Assembly (NCBI GenBank): GCA_003640645.1
Contig: QGHH01000012.1
Location: 1 to 64,000 of the forward strand
Direction: 5' to 3'
Length of the DNA: 64,000 nt
DNA from: Fredinandcohnia aciditolerans
GTDB lineage: Bacteria; Bacillota; Bacilli; Bacillales; Bacillaceae_L
Shown: one piece after another, positions 27,462 through 37,339 of the stretch
How the letters are laid out: each line of letters opens with the position of its first letter
How positions within the stretch are numbered: the stretch's first letter is position 1
The notes under the pieces: generated by a model
The model's input: only the letters and a program-made list of their open reading frames with translations
What the model was told of the DNA's origin: nothing
The model's database searches: none
Program-made: the position numbers and the translations under genes

Positions 27462-29150
27462 ATGGAGTTAGAAAGGCCGTGGTTAGCAAATTATCCTGAG
27501 GAAATTCCGCATCAACTCGAGTATGAAAACATCCCGATTCAAGCATATTTGAAAAGAACTGCTAGTGAATTTCCTCAAAAAATCGCTGTTCATTTTCAAG
27601 GAAAAGAATTAACTTTTTCACAAGTGTATGAAGAATCTTTAAAACTTGCAAACTATTTAGTGTCTCAAGGCATCAAAAAAGGTGACCGAGTTGCCATTAT
27701 GTTGCCAAACTGCCCACAAGGTGTAATTGCTTATTATGGTGTCCTGTTTTCTGGTGCAATCGTCGTACAAACAAATCCATTGTATACAGAAAGAGAACTT
27801 GAATATCATTTAAAGGATTCAGGTTCAAAAGCAATTGTTACATTAGATATTCTATTTCCACGTGTCTCAAAAGTGAAAGCGCTAACAGAACTTGAACATG
27901 TTATTGTCACCGAAATTAAAGACTATCTCCCATTCCCAAAAAATTTGATTTATCCTTTTATCCAAAAGAAACAATATGGTATTGTAGTCAAAGTGGAACA
28001 TGAAGGAACAAATCATTTACTAAGGGAAATCATAAACACATCTGAAGCTAAAGAAATCGATATTGACATTGACCCAGTAGAAGACCTTGCCTTGTTACAA
28101 TATACAGGTGGAACAACAGGATTTCCAAAAGGAGTAATGCTAACACATCGAAATTTAGTTGCTAATACAATCATGTGTTCAAAATGGATGTATAAATGTA
28201 ATAAAGGAGAAGAATCCATCTTAGCCATTCTGCCATTTTTCCATGTGTATGGAATGACAACCGTATTAAACTTATCCATTATGATGGCTGCAAAAATGAT
28301 CCTTATGCCGAAATTCAACGCAGGAGATACACTAAAAACGATTCATAAACAGAAGCCAACTCTGTTTCCAGGTGCACCAACGATGTATATTGGTCTATTG
28401 AATCATCCTGACCTAATGAAATATGATTTATCTTCGATTGAGTCTTGTATAAGTGGTTCAGCGGCTTTGCCACTTGAAGTTCAAGAACAATTTGAAAAAG
28501 TGACTGGTGGAAAGCTTGTAGAAGGATATGGTTTATCGGAAGCTTCCCCTGTAACACATGCGAATTTAATTTGGGGACATCGCGTGAATGGAAGTATTGG
28601 ATTACCATGGCCAGATACAGATGCTGCGGTGCTTTCAATGGAAACAGGTGAACCTGCGGATATAGGGGAAATTGGAGAAATCGTCGTAAAAGGTCCTCAA
28701 GTTATGAAAGGATATTGGAATAAGCCTGAAGAAACTGAAAATACATTACGTGATGGTTGGTTACTAACAGGAGACTTAGGCTACATGGATGAAGATGGAT
28801 ATTTCTATGTGGTGGACCGCAAAAAAGATATGATAATTGCTGGCGGATTTAATGTTTATCCCAGAGAAATTGAGGAAGTATTGTTTGAACATGAAAAAGT
28901 ACAAGAGGCTGTCGTCGCAGGTATTCCAGACCCGTATCGTGGGGAAACAGTTAAGGCTTATGTCGTCTTAAAAGATGGCCAACAACTCACAGAGGAAGAG
29001 CTTGATAAACATTGTCGAAAACATTTAGCAGCATATAAAGTTCCAAGAGTATATGAATTTAGAAAAGAATTACCTAAGACCATTGTAGGCAAAGTTTTGC
29101 GCCGGGTATTAGTTGAAGAAGAAAAGGAAAAACTAACAAAAATCAATTAA
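27462..29150 (+). CDS. lcfA: Long-chain acyl-CoA synthetase
   Basis: Activates long-chain fatty acids to acyl-CoA for beta-oxidation. 562 residues. ANL-superfamily motifs: the AMP-binding P-loop YTGGTTGFPKGVMLTH, GYGLSEASPVTH, and hinge/adenylate motif GWLLTGDLGYMDEDGYFYVVDRKKDMI; the C-terminal PKTIVGKVLRRVL contains the catalytic lysine. AAAGGGAGG precedes the ATG. Neighbours fadR, fadB and etfBA form the fatty-acid degradation block. Confidence 0.95.
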   Translation: MELERPWLANYPEEIPHQLEYENIPIQAYLKRTASEFPQKIAVHFQGKELTFSQVYEESLKLANYLVSQGIKKGDRVAIMLPNCPQGVIAYYGVLFSGAIVVQTNPLYTERELEYHLKDSGSKAIVTLDILFPRVSKVKALTELEHVIVTEIKDYLPFPKNLIYPFIQKKQYGIVVKVEHEGTNHLLREIINTSEAKEIDIDIDPVEDLALLQYTGGTTGFPKGVMLTHRNLVANTIMCSKWMYKCNKGEESILAILPFFHVYGMTTVLNLSIMMAAKMILMPKFNAGDTLKTIHKQKPTLFPGAPTMYIGLLNHPDLMKYDLSSIESCISGSAALPLEVQEQFEKVTGGKLVEGYGLSEASPVTHANLIWGHRVNGSIGLPWPDTDAAVLSMETGEPADIGEIGEIVVKGPQVMKGYWNKPEETENTLRDGWLLTGDLGYMDEDGYFYVVDRKKDMIIAGGFNVYPREIEEVLFEHEKVQEAVVAGIPDPYRGETVKAYVVLKDGQQLTEEELDKHCRKHLAAYKVPRVYEFRKELPKTIVGKVLRRVLVEEEKEKLTKIN

Positions 29151-29200
29151 GCAAAGTAGGATCGATCAGCTCTAAATACATCATTAGCGTAAACATCAGT

Positions 29201-29235
29201 GAGGAGCCATGATATGAGCCTGTGGCTCTTTTTCT
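29201..29235 (+). terminator. lcfA terminator
   Basis: GAGCCA...TGGCTC hairpin with TTTTTCTTT. Confidence 0.75.
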
Positions 29236-29274
29236 TTACCTTAATAGAGCAAATGCGAAAATAAGAAGATAATC

Positions 29275-29328
29275 TTGACAGTATCTTGATTAGGTTTTAT
29301 TATAGAAATATGAATGACTATTCATTCA
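29275..29328 (+). promoter_or_regulatory. fadR promoter with perfect FadR operator
   Basis: TTGACA (29275-29280), 17 bp, TATTAT (29298-29303), then TGAATGACTATTCATTCA (29311-29328). That 18-mer matches the B. subtilis FadR consensus TGAATGAMTANTCATTCA at every position. Its place right after the -10 predicts autorepression relieved by long-chain acyl-CoA. Confidence 0.9.
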
Positions 29329-29351
29329 TTTTTCTGAAAGGACGTAAGAAC

Positions 29352-29942
29352 TTGAAAAATACAAAACCAAAATATAAGCAAATCATCGACGCAGCAGTAG
29401 TTGTTATCGCGGAGAATGGGTATCATCAATCTCAAGTCTCAAGAATTGCTAAGCAAGCAGGCGTGGCAGACGGAACAATATATCTATATTTTAAAAACAA
29501 AGAAGATATTCTTGTATCTTTATTCCACGAAAAAATGGGCGAATTTATTGAAAAAATTGAAGCTGAAATAGCAGGAAAATCGAGTGCGGCAGAGAAGTTA
29601 TTAACATTGGTAGAAAAACATTTCGAACTTTTAGCAGCTGATCATCATCTTGCAACCGTAACTCAGCTTGAATTAAGACAATCAAATAAAGAATTACGTC
29701 ACCGAATTAATGAGGTACTTAAAGGGTATTTAGGAACCATCGATTCCATCATTCAATTTGGGAAAGAAAATGGTGAGTTTAACCCAGCCCTGGATGTCCG
29801 TTTAGCAAGACAGATGATATTCGGCTCGATCGATGAAACTGCAACCACTTGGGTCATGAATGAACAAAAATATGACTTGCCATCCTTGGCAAAAGAAGTC
29901 CATGCTCTATTAGTAAATGGTTGTGGATTGACACACATCTAG
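29352..29942 (+). CDS. fadR: Fatty-acid degradation regulator FadR (TetR family)
   Basis: 196 residues. TetR-type HTH near the N-terminus (YKQIIDAAVVVIAENGYHQS, QVSRIAKQAGVADGTIYLYF), then a helical ligand domain with the FadR stretch VTQLELRQSNKELR and ARQMIFGSIDETATTWVMN. Start TTG 29352 (LKNTKPKYKQ) has AAAGGA 9 nt upstream; earlier in-frame codons lie in the operator. Represses beta-oxidation genes until acyl-CoA binds. Confidence 0.94.
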   Translation: MKNTKPKYKQIIDAAVVVIAENGYHQSQVSRIAKQAGVADGTIYLYFKNKEDILVSLFHEKMGEFIEKIEAEIAGKSSAAEKLLTLVEKHFELLAADHHLATVTQLELRQSNKELRHRINEVLKGYLGTIDSIIQFGKENGEFNPALDVRLARQMIFGSIDETATTWVMNEQKYDLPSLAKEVHALLVNGCGLTHI

Positions 29943-29948
29943 TAATTT

Positions 29949-30051
29949 TTAACTTTATTCAGCGGGTTTCTCATAACATTTTAAGTGGTAGCATAGTGTA
30001 AAAGGGTAAACAATCTAATTGAGGAGTCAAACCTTGGCTGAATAAAGTTAA
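29949..30051. repeat. 103-bp element with perfect 15-bp terminal inverted repeats
   Basis: TTAACTTTATTCAGC (29949-29963) and GCTGAATAAAGTTAA (30037-30051) are exact inverses, enclosing 73 bp with no ORF. It begins 7 bp after the fadR stop. It may be a MITE-like insertion or a large hairpin; no second copy was seen in the window. Confidence 0.75.
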
Positions 30052-30310
30052 AGCCTCCGGCGGATGCCACGATTTTTCAAAGGAAACTTTCCAGCATTAA
30101 CTGGCACTAAGCCTTCACGGAAGGCAATTGCCAGTAAAAGCCTGAATGGTTTAACTAACAATCTGCGGAAAAATACATCCACAGATTGAAGTTTCACTGT
30201 ATCTCGCAATAAGTTCAAAGACTAAGAACGCCACATCCTGTGGCAACGTCTTTATGACCCACTTCCTGTGGGCCAAAAATCGGGCTCATATTCGCCGAGG
30301 CGCATTTGAG
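30052..30310. repeat. GCCTCCGG...CCTGTGGGCC repeat, copy 1 (upstream of fadB)
   Basis: Shares GATGCCACGATTTTTCAAAGG and TTTATGACCCACTTCCTGTG blocks with 51553-51712; this copy has about 110 bp of extra central sequence. Modules GCCACATCCTGTGGC (30230-30244) and CCCACTTCCTGTGGG (30258-30272) fold on themselves. It fills the gap between fadR and the fadB SD. Confidence 0.8.
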
Positions 30311-30352
30311 TGAGGTGTGTTACATACATATACTTAATTAGGAGGGATGCAG

Positions 30353-31126
30353 ATGGAGTTTTTTAAAGTAAAGATTGCTGAGTACATTGCTACTATTAGC
30401 ATTAATCGACCTCCAGCGAACGCATTATCAACTGCTGTTTTGAAAGAGCTTACAAGTTTACTAGATGACATTGAGAAGGATGATAATGTAAGAGTTCTAG
30501 TACTCCATGGGGAAGGTCGCTTTTTCTCTGCAGGGGCTGATATAAAAGAGTTTACAACCATAAACTCTGGCGAAGAATTTTCAAATCTTGCAAGACAAGG
30601 GCAATCTCTATTCGAAAGAATGGAACGATTCCCAAAACCTATTATAGCTAGTATTCACGGTGCTGCCTTAGGTGGTGGTCTTGAACTGGCAATGGCTTGC
30701 CATTTCCGCCTCGTTAGCAATAAGGCAAAACTCGGATTACCTGAGCTACAGCTTGGACTTATCCCTGGATTTGCTGGGACAGCACGCTTGCCACGCTATG
30801 TTGGTATTGGTAAAGCTGCTCAAATGCTTTGGACAAGTGACCCAATTAGCGGTGATGAGGCTGTACAGTACGGCTTAGCAAATCAAGCTTTCCCAGAAGA
30901 AAATCTTCACGAAGAAACAATGGCAATTGCTAGGAAGATCGCTCAAAAAAGCCCTTTACCTATAAAAGCGACCATTGAATTATTAAATTCAATGAAAAAT
31001 GAACAATATCTAGAAACTGTCAAAAGAGAAGCGGTTTTATTTGGAGAAATGTTCATTTCAGAGGATGGACAAGAAGGAATATCAGCCTTCATCGAAAAAC
31101 GTTCACCGACATTTAAAGGGAAATAA
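30353..31126 (+). CDS. fadB: Enoyl-CoA hydratase FadB (YsiB)
   Basis: Second step of beta-oxidation, hydrating trans-2-enoyl-CoA. 257 residues of crotonase fold: ISINRPPANALS, GRFFSAGADIKEF (oxyanion-hole region), IHGAALGGGLELAMACHFRL, LPELQLGLIPGFAGTARLPRYVG. The last motif has GFAG where GGGG/GCGG is usual. ATG 30353 follows TTAGGAGGG by 7 nt; ATG 30347 overlaps that SD. No FadR box was seen directly upstream, because the repeat occupies this space. Confidence 0.92.
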   Translation: MEFFKVKIAEYIATISINRPPANALSTAVLKELTSLLDDIEKDDNVRVLVLHGEGRFFSAGADIKEFTTINSGEEFSNLARQGQSLFERMERFPKPIIASIHGAALGGGLELAMACHFRLVSNKAKLGLPELQLGLIPGFAGTARLPRYVGIGKAAQMLWTSDPISGDEAVQYGLANQAFPEENLHEETMAIARKIAQKSPLPIKATIELLNSMKNEQYLETVKREAVLFGEMFISEDGQEGISAFIEKRSPTFKGK

Positions 31127-31190
31127 TACTAGATTTCAAGAAAATTAATAGTTTACAAGAAATTGCACAATACCTTTAGGAGGGAAACTC

Positions 31191-31967
31191 ATGAACATCT
31201 TTGTTATTTTGAAAAGGACATTTGATACTGAAGAAAAAATTGTAGTAAGCAATGGACAAATCAGTGAAGATGGAGCTGAATTTATTATTAACCCTTATGA
31301 TGAATATGCGGTTGAAGAAGCAATCCAACTCCGTGATGCACATGGTGGCGAAGTAACTGTTGTCACAGTTGCCACAACTGATGAAGCTGATAAAGAATTA
31401 CGAACAGCTTTAGCAATGGGTGCTGATAAAGCCGTTTTGATTAATACAGAAGATGATCTAGAAGAAGGAGACCAGTTCACAACAGCAAAAATTTTGGCTG
31501 AATACCTAAAAGATAAAGATGCCGATATTATTTTAGGTGGAAATGTTGCAATTGACGGTGGTTCAGGTCAAGTTGGCCCGCGTGTAGCAGAAATTCTGGA
31601 TATTCCTTATGTAACAACAATTACAAAACTTGATATCGATGGTTCAGCAGTAACAGTAGTAAGAGACGTTGAGGGTGACTCTGAAGTAATTGAAACAACT
31701 TTACCATTACTAGTTACTTGTCAACAAGGATTGAATGAACCACGCTATCCATCTTTACCTGGAATTATGAAAGCCAAGAAAAAGCCGCTTGATGAGCTTG
31801 AGTTAGATGATCTAGATTTAGATGAAGATGATGTACAAGCAAAAACAAAAACAATTGAAATCTATCTTCCACCGAAAAAAGAAGCTGGCCGTGTACTTGA
31901 AGGCGATTTAGAAGATCAGGTAAAAGAGTTAGTTTCACTCCTTCATAACGAAGCTAAGGTGGTATAA
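31191..31967 (+). CDS. etfB: Electron transfer flavoprotein beta subunit
   Basis: 258 residues. Begins MNIFVILKRTFDTEEKIVV; the stretch NPYDEYAVEEAIQLRDAHGGEVTVV and ALAMGADKAVLI are ETF-beta signatures, as is LPLLVTCQQGLNEPRYPSLPGIMKAKKKPL (recognition loop). Binds AMP and passes electrons from acyl-CoA dehydrogenase. TTAGGAGGG precedes the ATG. Pairs with etfA. Confidence 0.96.
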   Translation: MNIFVILKRTFDTEEKIVVSNGQISEDGAEFIINPYDEYAVEEAIQLRDAHGGEVTVVTVATTDEADKELRTALAMGADKAVLINTEDDLEEGDQFTTAKILAEYLKDKDADIILGGNVAIDGGSGQVGPRVAEILDIPYVTTITKLDIDGSAVTVVRDVEGDSEVIETTLPLLVTCQQGLNEPRYPSLPGIMKAKKKPLDELELDDLDLDEDDVQAKTKTIEIYLPPKKEAGRVLEGDLEDQVKELVSLLHNEAKVV

Positions 31968-32032
31968 GTTTTCAGGTAATCTTGTATGCGATTTCAAAAT
32001 TTTACTAAGGCGAATCTAGGGGGTTACGCATA

Positions 32033-33010
32033 ATGTCAAGAAAAGTAGTAGTTCTAGGAGAAACACGTGATGGTGCGTTACGAAACGTATCTTTTGAAGC
32101 AATTGCAGCGGGTAAAATTGTAGCAGAAGGCGGCGAAGTTGTTGCCGTGTTAGTAGGTGAATCTGTAGGCGCGTTAACAAATGATTTAATTTATTACGGA
32201 GCAGACAGAGTCGTAACGGTTGAAGATGCTAAATTAGCATCATATACACCAGACGGCTTCTCGCAAGCCATACTTGCAGCTATTGATGCTGAGTCACCAG
32301 AAGCTTTAGTTTTTGGTCACACCTCATTAGGTAAAGACCTTTCACCTAAAATTGCGAGTAAATTGAATTCTGGTTTAATTTCAGACGTAACAGCGATTGA
32401 GGCTGCAGGTGGAAATATTGTCTTTACCCGTCCAATCTATTCAGGAAAAGCATTTGAAAAGAAAATTGTGACAGACGGTTTAATCTTTGCAACTGTACGT
32501 CCTAACAATATTACACCACTCGAAAAAGACGAATCACGAACTGGTGAAGTTTCATCACTAACTGTTGAAGTTAAGGATTTACGAACAATTGTAAAAGAAG
32601 TTGTGCGTAAGGCAACTGAAGGTGTAGATTTATCCGAAGCGAAAGTAGTAATTGCAGGTGGCCGTGGAGTAAAGAGTGCAGAAGGTTTTGAACCATTAAA
32701 AGAATTAGCGAATGTTCTGGGTGGCGCTGTAGGTGCATCCCGTGGAGCATGTGATGCTGATTATTGTGACTACTCTCTACAAATTGGCCAAACAGGTAAG
32801 GTTGTTACACCAGACCTATATATTGCTTGTGGGATCTCAGGAGCAATCCAGCACTTAGCAGGAATGTCTAACTCTAAAGTAATCGTAGCCATCAACAAAG
32901 ACCCTGAAGCGAACATCTTCAAGGTTGCAGACTATGGAATCGTTGGTGACTTATTTGATGTAGTTCCAATGCTTACTGAAGAGTTCAAAAAACTAAAAGT
33001 AAATGCATAA
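32033..33010 (+). CDS. etfA: Electron transfer flavoprotein alpha subunit
   Basis: 325 residues. The C-terminal FAD domain is clear: VVIAGGRGVKSAEGFEPLKELA, GASRGACDADYC, IGQTGKVVTPDLYIACGISG, AINKDPEANIFKVADYGIVGD. Works with EtfB as the FAD-carrying heterodimer that links beta-oxidation to the quinone pool. GGGGG precedes the ATG. A separate promoter and terminator follow before trxA. Confidence 0.97.
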   Translation: MSRKVVVLGETRDGALRNVSFEAIAAGKIVAEGGEVVAVLVGESVGALTNDLIYYGADRVVTVEDAKLASYTPDGFSQAILAAIDAESPEALVFGHTSLGKDLSPKIASKLNSGLISDVTAIEAAGGNIVFTRPIYSGKAFEKKIVTDGLIFATVRPNNITPLEKDESRTGEVSSLTVEVKDLRTIVKEVVRKATEGVDLSEAKVVIAGGRGVKSAEGFEPLKELANVLGGAVGASRGACDADYCDYSLQIGQTGKVVTPDLYIACGISGAIQHLAGMSNSKVIVAINKDPEANIFKVADYGIVGDLFDVVPMLTEEFKKLKVNA

Positions 33011-33065
33011 TAGGTTGTCAAAATAATTTATAGAGATTTTTTCCATTTTACCTTTGAAAAGTTTA

Positions 33066-33192
33066 TGGTATACTAATCAAGCGATGAGCTGAATTGCATA
33101 AGTCGAGTTGACACGCCTTTTGGCAAAACACTATGTGGAGTGCTGTCCTCGCCGCAATACGCAAAAAGACGTCCTTCTGGACGTCTTTTTAT
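33066..33192 (+). ncRNA. Candidate small RNA between etfA and trxA
   Basis: Extended -10 TGGTATACT (33066-33074), with a poor -35 TTTTAC at 33046, would start a transcript near 33081. It ends at the intrinsic terminator AAAAGACGTCC / GGACGTCTTTT plus T tract (33163-33192), about 110 nt in all. Inside, GCC-TTTT-GGC and CACT-ATGTGG-AGTG can fold. No ORF of length is present. From 33193 to 33359 I see only AT-rich sequence. It could instead be a terminated leader. Confidence 0.5.
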
Positions 33193-33338
33193 ATATATAC
33201 ATTTAAAATTAATGTCTATAACCTCTATTAATTTACATACATAACAGCTTAAAAAGTTGGGGAAGATGACTATGTATGAAGTATAGGGTTTAATTTATCA
33301 TTTCTTATGTAGTTATCTGTTCATTTTGAAGCAAAACA

Positions 33339-33368
33339 TTCGTAAAATGACATCTCAGATGGTATACT
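33339..33368 (+). promoter_or_regulatory. trxA promoter
   Basis: Extended -10 TGGTATACT (33360-33368) with TTCGTA about 18 bp upstream. The -10 block repeats that at 33066-33074. Confidence 0.55.
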
Positions 33369-33411
33369 CTTGGTAGAATTTCAATGTTGTTACTTATTAG
33401 GAGGGGTTAAA

Positions 33412-33726
33412 ATGGCTATTACAAATGTAACAGACCAAAATTTTGATTCAGAAACAAAAGATGGATTAGTACTTGCAGACTTCTGGGCACCTTGGTGCGG
33501 ACCATGTAAAATGATTGCTCCAGTTCTAGAAGAATTAGACACTGAAATTGGTGACAAAGTGAAAATCGTTAAACTCGATGTAGATGAAAACCAAGAAACT
33601 GCAGCAAAGTTTGGCGTAATGAGCATCCCAACTTTACTTGTAATTAAAAACGGTGAAGTTGTAGATAAAGTAGTCGGTTACCAACCAAAAGAAGCTCTTG
33701 CTGACAGACTTGCAAACCACTATTAA
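33412..33726 (+). CDS. trxA: Thioredoxin
   Basis: 104-residue dithiol-disulfide oxidoreductase with active site [10 protein letters not shown] and cis-Pro loop [16 protein letters not shown] 33412 gives MAITNVTD and has TTAGGAGGGG upstream. Flanked by its own promoter and terminator. Confidence 0.98.
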   Translation: MAITNVTDQNFDSETKDGLVLADFWAPWCGPCKMIAPVLEELDTEIGDKVKIVKLDVDENQETAAKFGVMSIPTLLVIKNGEVVDKVVGYQPKEALADRLANHY

Positions 33727-33736
33727 TTCAAATTTT

Positions 33737-33764
33737 AAACAGCCTTAATAGGCTGTTTTTTTGT
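33737..33764 (+). terminator. trxA terminator
   Basis: AACAGCCT-TAAT-AGGCTGTT followed by TTTTTG. Confidence 0.92.
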
Positions 33765-33900
33765 TTGAACTCATTTCTTGGCGACTTCCTTTTTTTTCTC
33801 GTACAACATCTTCGTAAAAATGTTACAATATAAGATACGTCAAAACGCAAGAACAAGTTCACTTAGACGAATTGATTTTATAGTAGATGGAGTGATTACT

Positions 33901-35673
33901 ATGCACGATCATCTTAAGGAAAAATTATCGATTTTACCGGACCAGCCTGGTTGTTACTTAATGAAAGACAGGCAAGGTACTGTAATATATGTGGGTAAAG
34001 CGAAAGTGTTGAAAAACCGTGTTCGATCTTATTTTACAGGGTCACACGATGGTAAAACCTTAAGGCTTGTCAATGAGATTGAGGACTTTGAATATATTGT
34101 AACTTCTTCAAATATTGAAGCACTTCTTCTTGAAATCAATCTTATTAAAAAATATGATCCAAAATACAATATCATGTTAAAGGATGACAAGACGTATCCT
34201 TTTATCAAAATTACTGCTGAAAAACATCCACGCTTATTGATTACTCGAAAAGTAAAAAAGGATAAGGGAAAATATTTTGGACCATATCCTAATGTACAAG
34301 CAGCAAATGAAACAAAAAAACTATTAGACCGGATATATCCTTTAAGAAAATGTTCCACATTACCAGATAAGGTTTGTTTATATTATCATATCGGTCAATG
34401 TCTTGCCCCTTGTGTTAATGAAATTACCGATGAAACCAATAAAAAAATGGTAGATGATATTATCCGCTTTTTAAATGGTGGATATAAAGAAATCAAAGGC
34501 GAGTTGACTGAAAAAATGTTAAAGGCCTCAGAAGAACTCGATTTTGAGAGAGCAAAAGAATACCGTGACCAAATCTCAAATATTGAAACGACGATGGAAA
34601 AGCAAAAGATGACAATGACAGACTTTATTGACCGTGATGTATTTGGTTATTCCTTTGATAAGGGCTGGATGTGTGTTCAAGTCTTTTTTATCCGTCAAGG
34701 AAAATTAATAGAGCGGGATGTTTCTTTATTTCCTTTTTATAACGAGCCTGAACAAGACTTCTTAACCTACCTTGGTCAATTTTATTTAAAAGATAATCAT
34801 TTTAAACCAAAGGAAGTGTTGCTTCCTAGTTCGATAGACCGTCACATTGTTGAGCAATTATTAGAAGTGACTGTTCAACAACCTAGTAGAGGGAAGAAAA
34901 AACAATTAATTGACCTAGCTACTAAAAATGCAAAAATTGCGCTAAAGGAAAAATTCGCTTTAATTGAACGAGATGAAGAACGTACGATTAAGGCTGTTGA
35001 AAATTTAGGACAGAAGTTAGGGATTTATACACCTCATCGAATCGAAGCATTTGATAATTCAAATATTCAAGGAACAGATCCTGTTTCTGCCATGATAGTG
35101 TTTACTGATGGTAAACCTGACAAAAAAGAATATCGAAAGTACAAAATTAAATCAGTTCAAGGTCCTGATGATTATGAATCGATGAGGGAGGTTGTTCGGA
35201 GGAGATATAGCCGTGCATTAAAAGAGAGCCTTCCATTGCCAGATTTAATCATTATTGACGGAGGAAAAGGTCATCTTGCTGCGGTAAGGGATATTCTTGA
35301 AAATGAATTAGGTTTAGAAATTCCACTAGCAGGACTTGCAAAGGATGATAAACACAGAACCTCTGAGCTCTTAATTGGAGACCCGCCTGAAATTGTGGAA
35401 CTACCTAGAAATAGTCAGGAATTTTATCTACTACAACGAATTCAAGATGAGGTCCACCGTTTTGCGATTACCTTCCATCGTCAAATCCGTGGAAAAAACG
35501 CATTTCAATCTGTGCTCGATGATATTCCTGGAGTTGGGGAAAAACGTAAAAAAGCATTACTGAAGCATTTTGGTTCTATCAAGAAGTTAAAGGAAGCTAG
35601 TATTGAGGATATTCAAAAAGCCAATATACCTAAAACGACAGCTGTAGCAATTTACAAAAAATTAAAAGAATAG
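33901..35673 (+). CDS. uvrC: UvrABC system protein C
   Basis: Makes both incisions in nucleotide excision repair. 590 residues. Order: GIY-YIG domain ([21 protein letters not shown]), Cys-rich linker ([24 protein letters not shown]), UVR motif (about 200-235), RNase H-like C-terminal nuclease ([44 protein letters not shown]) and tandem HhH ([19 protein letters not shown]). ATG 33901 ([10 protein letters not shown]) matches homologues; GATGGAGTGATT lies upstream. Confidence 0.96.
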   Translation: MHDHLKEKLSILPDQPGCYLMKDRQGTVIYVGKAKVLKNRVRSYFTGSHDGKTLRLVNEIEDFEYIVTSSNIEALLLEINLIKKYDPKYNIMLKDDKTYPFIKITAEKHPRLLITRKVKKDKGKYFGPYPNVQAANETKKLLDRIYPLRKCSTLPDKVCLYYHIGQCLAPCVNEITDETNKKMVDDIIRFLNGGYKEIKGELTEKMLKASEELDFERAKEYRDQISNIETTMEKQKMTMTDFIDRDVFGYSFDKGWMCVQVFFIRQGKLIERDVSLFPFYNEPEQDFLTYLGQFYLKDNHFKPKEVLLPSSIDRHIVEQLLEVTVQQPSRGKKKQLIDLATKNAKIALKEKFALIERDEERTIKAVENLGQKLGIYTPHRIEAFDNSNIQGTDPVSAMIVFTDGKPDKKEYRKYKIKSVQGPDDYESMREVVRRRYSRALKESLPLPDLIIIDGGKGHLAAVRDILENELGLEIPLAGLAKDDKHRTSELLIGDPPEIVELPRNSQEFYLLQRIQDEVHRFAITFHRQIRGKNAFQSVLDDIPGVGEKRKKALLKHFGSIKKLKEASIEDIQKANIPKTTAVAIYKKLKE

Positions 35674-35676
35674 TCG

Positions 35677-35705
35677 TTGCTATTATAAAAATAGTCTGAT
35701 ATAAT
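35677..35705 (+). promoter_or_regulatory. lysC promoter
   Basis: TTGCTA (35677-35682), 17 bp, TATAAT (35700-35705). Confidence 0.85.
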
Positions 35706-35741
35706 CCTTAATAATATAATAATACACTTCAACACGTTGAA

Positions 35742-35985
35742 GTGAAGATAGAGGTGCGATCTTTATCAGTATGCAATTGGAGGGGTATGAGCCCTAATGA
35801 TTGTTGCAGAAAGGAAAGTTCGCCGAAGTGTAAAAAGGCTCATACTTTTTTATGCTGGTCTTATGTTTAAGAGACATAGGATTGTCAAGATGAATGAATC
35901 TTGGAGGGCTATCTCACGAAGTGACACGTAGTATGTTTACGTATATCACAGCAATGAGATAATTTCTCATTGCTGTTTTTTATTA
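35742..35985 (+). promoter_or_regulatory. Lysine riboswitch (L box) with terminator
   Basis: The aptamer is closed by GTGAAGATAG / CTATCTCAC (35742-35751 and 35908-35916). It carries conserved AGAGGTGCG, GGGGTATGAGCCC, AGAAAGGAAAGTTCGCCGAAG and GGAGGGCTATCTC. The terminator is CAGCAATGAGA / TCTCATTGCTG plus T tract (35948-35985). Lysine binding should favour termination ahead of lysC. Confidence 0.96.
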
Positions 35986-36006
35986 TTCTATGAGAGGGTT
36001 GAGGGT

Positions 36007-37251
36007 ATGGGGATCATCGTACAAAAGTTTGGAGGCACCTCTGTTGGGTCACCAGATCGAATTAAAAATGTTGCAAGTCGAGTTATTCAAGAAGTGCAAG
36101 CAGGGAACCAAGTTGTCGTTGTTGTTTCAGCAATGGGAAAGACAACTGACCAGTTAGTAAGCTTAGCTAATGAAATTACAAGCGCGCCAAGTAAGCGCGA
36201 GATGGATATGTTGTTAAGTACTGGTGAACAGGTAACAATTGCACTATTATCAATGGCTTTACAAGAAAAAGGGTATGAATCCGTTTCGTATACAGGCTGG
36301 CAGGCTGGTATTGAAACAGAGGCAATACATAGCAATGCCCGAATTGAAAACATTGAGGTATCAAGAGTATATAATAGCTTAAAAGAAGGAAAAATCGTGG
36401 TCGTTGCTGGATTCCAAGGAGTCAGCAGTTCAGGAGACATTACTACTCTTGGTCGTGGAGGTTCAGATACAACTGCTGTTGCACTCGCAGCAGCGTTAAA
36501 AGCGGATAAATGCGATATCTACACAGATGTAACAGGTGTATACACAACTGATCCTCGCGTAGTTCCAACTGCACGAAAACTCCATTCCATTTCTTATGAT
36601 GAAATGCTAGAGCTTGCAAATCTTGGTGCTGGAGTACTTCACCCACGTGCAGTGGAATTTGCGAAAAACTTCGAATTGCCGCTTGAAGTTCGTTCAAGCT
36701 TAGAGCTAGAAAATGGAACCATTATTGAGGAGGAAGTTTCAATGGAAAAGAATCTTGTTGTTAGGGGAATTGCTTTTGAAGACCAAATCACAAGGGTAAC
36801 AGTATCAGGTTTACCAAATGAATTGCATACACTATCAACTATATTTGGCACACTAGCAAAAAATGGTTTAAACGTAGATATCATTATTCAAAATATGACA
36901 GATCATAATCATACAAATATTTCATTCTCTGTAAAAACACCTGATTTACGTGATACACTTGCTGTTTTAGAAAATAACAAGGATTTATTGAAATATGAAA
37001 GTATCGAACATGAGGATGGATTAGCAAAGGTTTCAATTGTAGGTTCTGGAATGGTTTCAAACCCAGGTGTAGCCGCTGATATGTTCCAAGTGCTTGCAAA
37101 TGAAAATATTGAAGTAAAAATGGTAAGTACATCTGAAATTAAAGTATCTACAGTTCTTGAACAAGGCAATATGGTTCGAGCAGTTGAAGCTTTGCATGAC
37201 TCATTTAACTTAGCTGCTGTTGAAGAAGAAAGAGCGAAAGTAAAACTATAA
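36007..37251 (+). CDS. lysC: Aspartokinase II (lysine-sensitive), alpha/beta
   Basis: First enzyme of the aspartate pathway to lysine and diaminopimelate. 414 residues: kinase domain [33 protein letters not shown], and two C-terminal ACT domains (about 265-330 and 345-400) including [18 protein letters not shown]. An internal ATG at 36742 (codon 246) has GAGGAGG 8 nt upstream and would give the separate 169-residue beta subunit, as in B. subtilis. Lysine riboswitch controls expression. Confidence 0.96.
   Translation: MGIIVQKFGGTSVGSPDRIKNVASRVIQEVQAGNQVVVVVSAMGKTTDQLVSLANEITSAPSKREMDMLLSTGEQVTIALLSMALQEKGYESVSYTGWQAGIETEAIHSNARIENIEVSRVYNSLKEGKIVVVAGFQGVSSSGDITTLGRGGSDTTAVALAAALKADKCDIYTDVTGVYTTDPRVVPTARKLHSISYDEMLELANLGAGVLHPRAVEFAKNFELPLEVRSSLELENGTIIEEEVSMEKNLVVRGIAFEDQITRVTVSGLPNELHTLSTIFGTLAKNGLNVDIIIQNMTDHNHTNISFSVKTPDLRDTLAVLENNKDLLKYESIEHEDGLAKVSIVGSGMVSNPGVAADMFQVLANENIEVKMVSTSEIKVSTVLEQGNMVRAVEALHDSFNLAAVEEERAKVKL
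36742..37251 (+). other. lysC: Internal in-frame start for aspartokinase II beta subunit
   Basis: Within lysC, GAGGAGG (36727-36733) and ATG 36742 are correctly spaced and begin [12 protein letters not shown], just before the ACT domains. In B. subtilis the same gene makes a beta polypeptide from codon 246. The SD falls in codons for EEEV, so it could be coincidental, but the position is identical. Confidence 0.75.
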
Positions 37252-37261
37252 TTTTAGTTAA

Positions 37262-37299
37262 ACGGGTGGTTCAAAGGAATTTGGACACCCTTTTTTTAT
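37262..37299 (+). terminator. lysC terminator
   Basis: GGGTG...CACCC stem (with additional CAAA/TTTG pairing) and a seven-T run. Confidence 0.8.
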
Positions 37300-37339
37300 A
37301 ATAAAAGGCTCTTTTCTAAAAGATTGTTGCTTCCTGATA

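Noticed and set aside
33241-33330. Sigma-B promoter for trxA
   Set aside because: GTTTAA is present at 33288 but no GGGTAT-type -10 follows at proper spacing.
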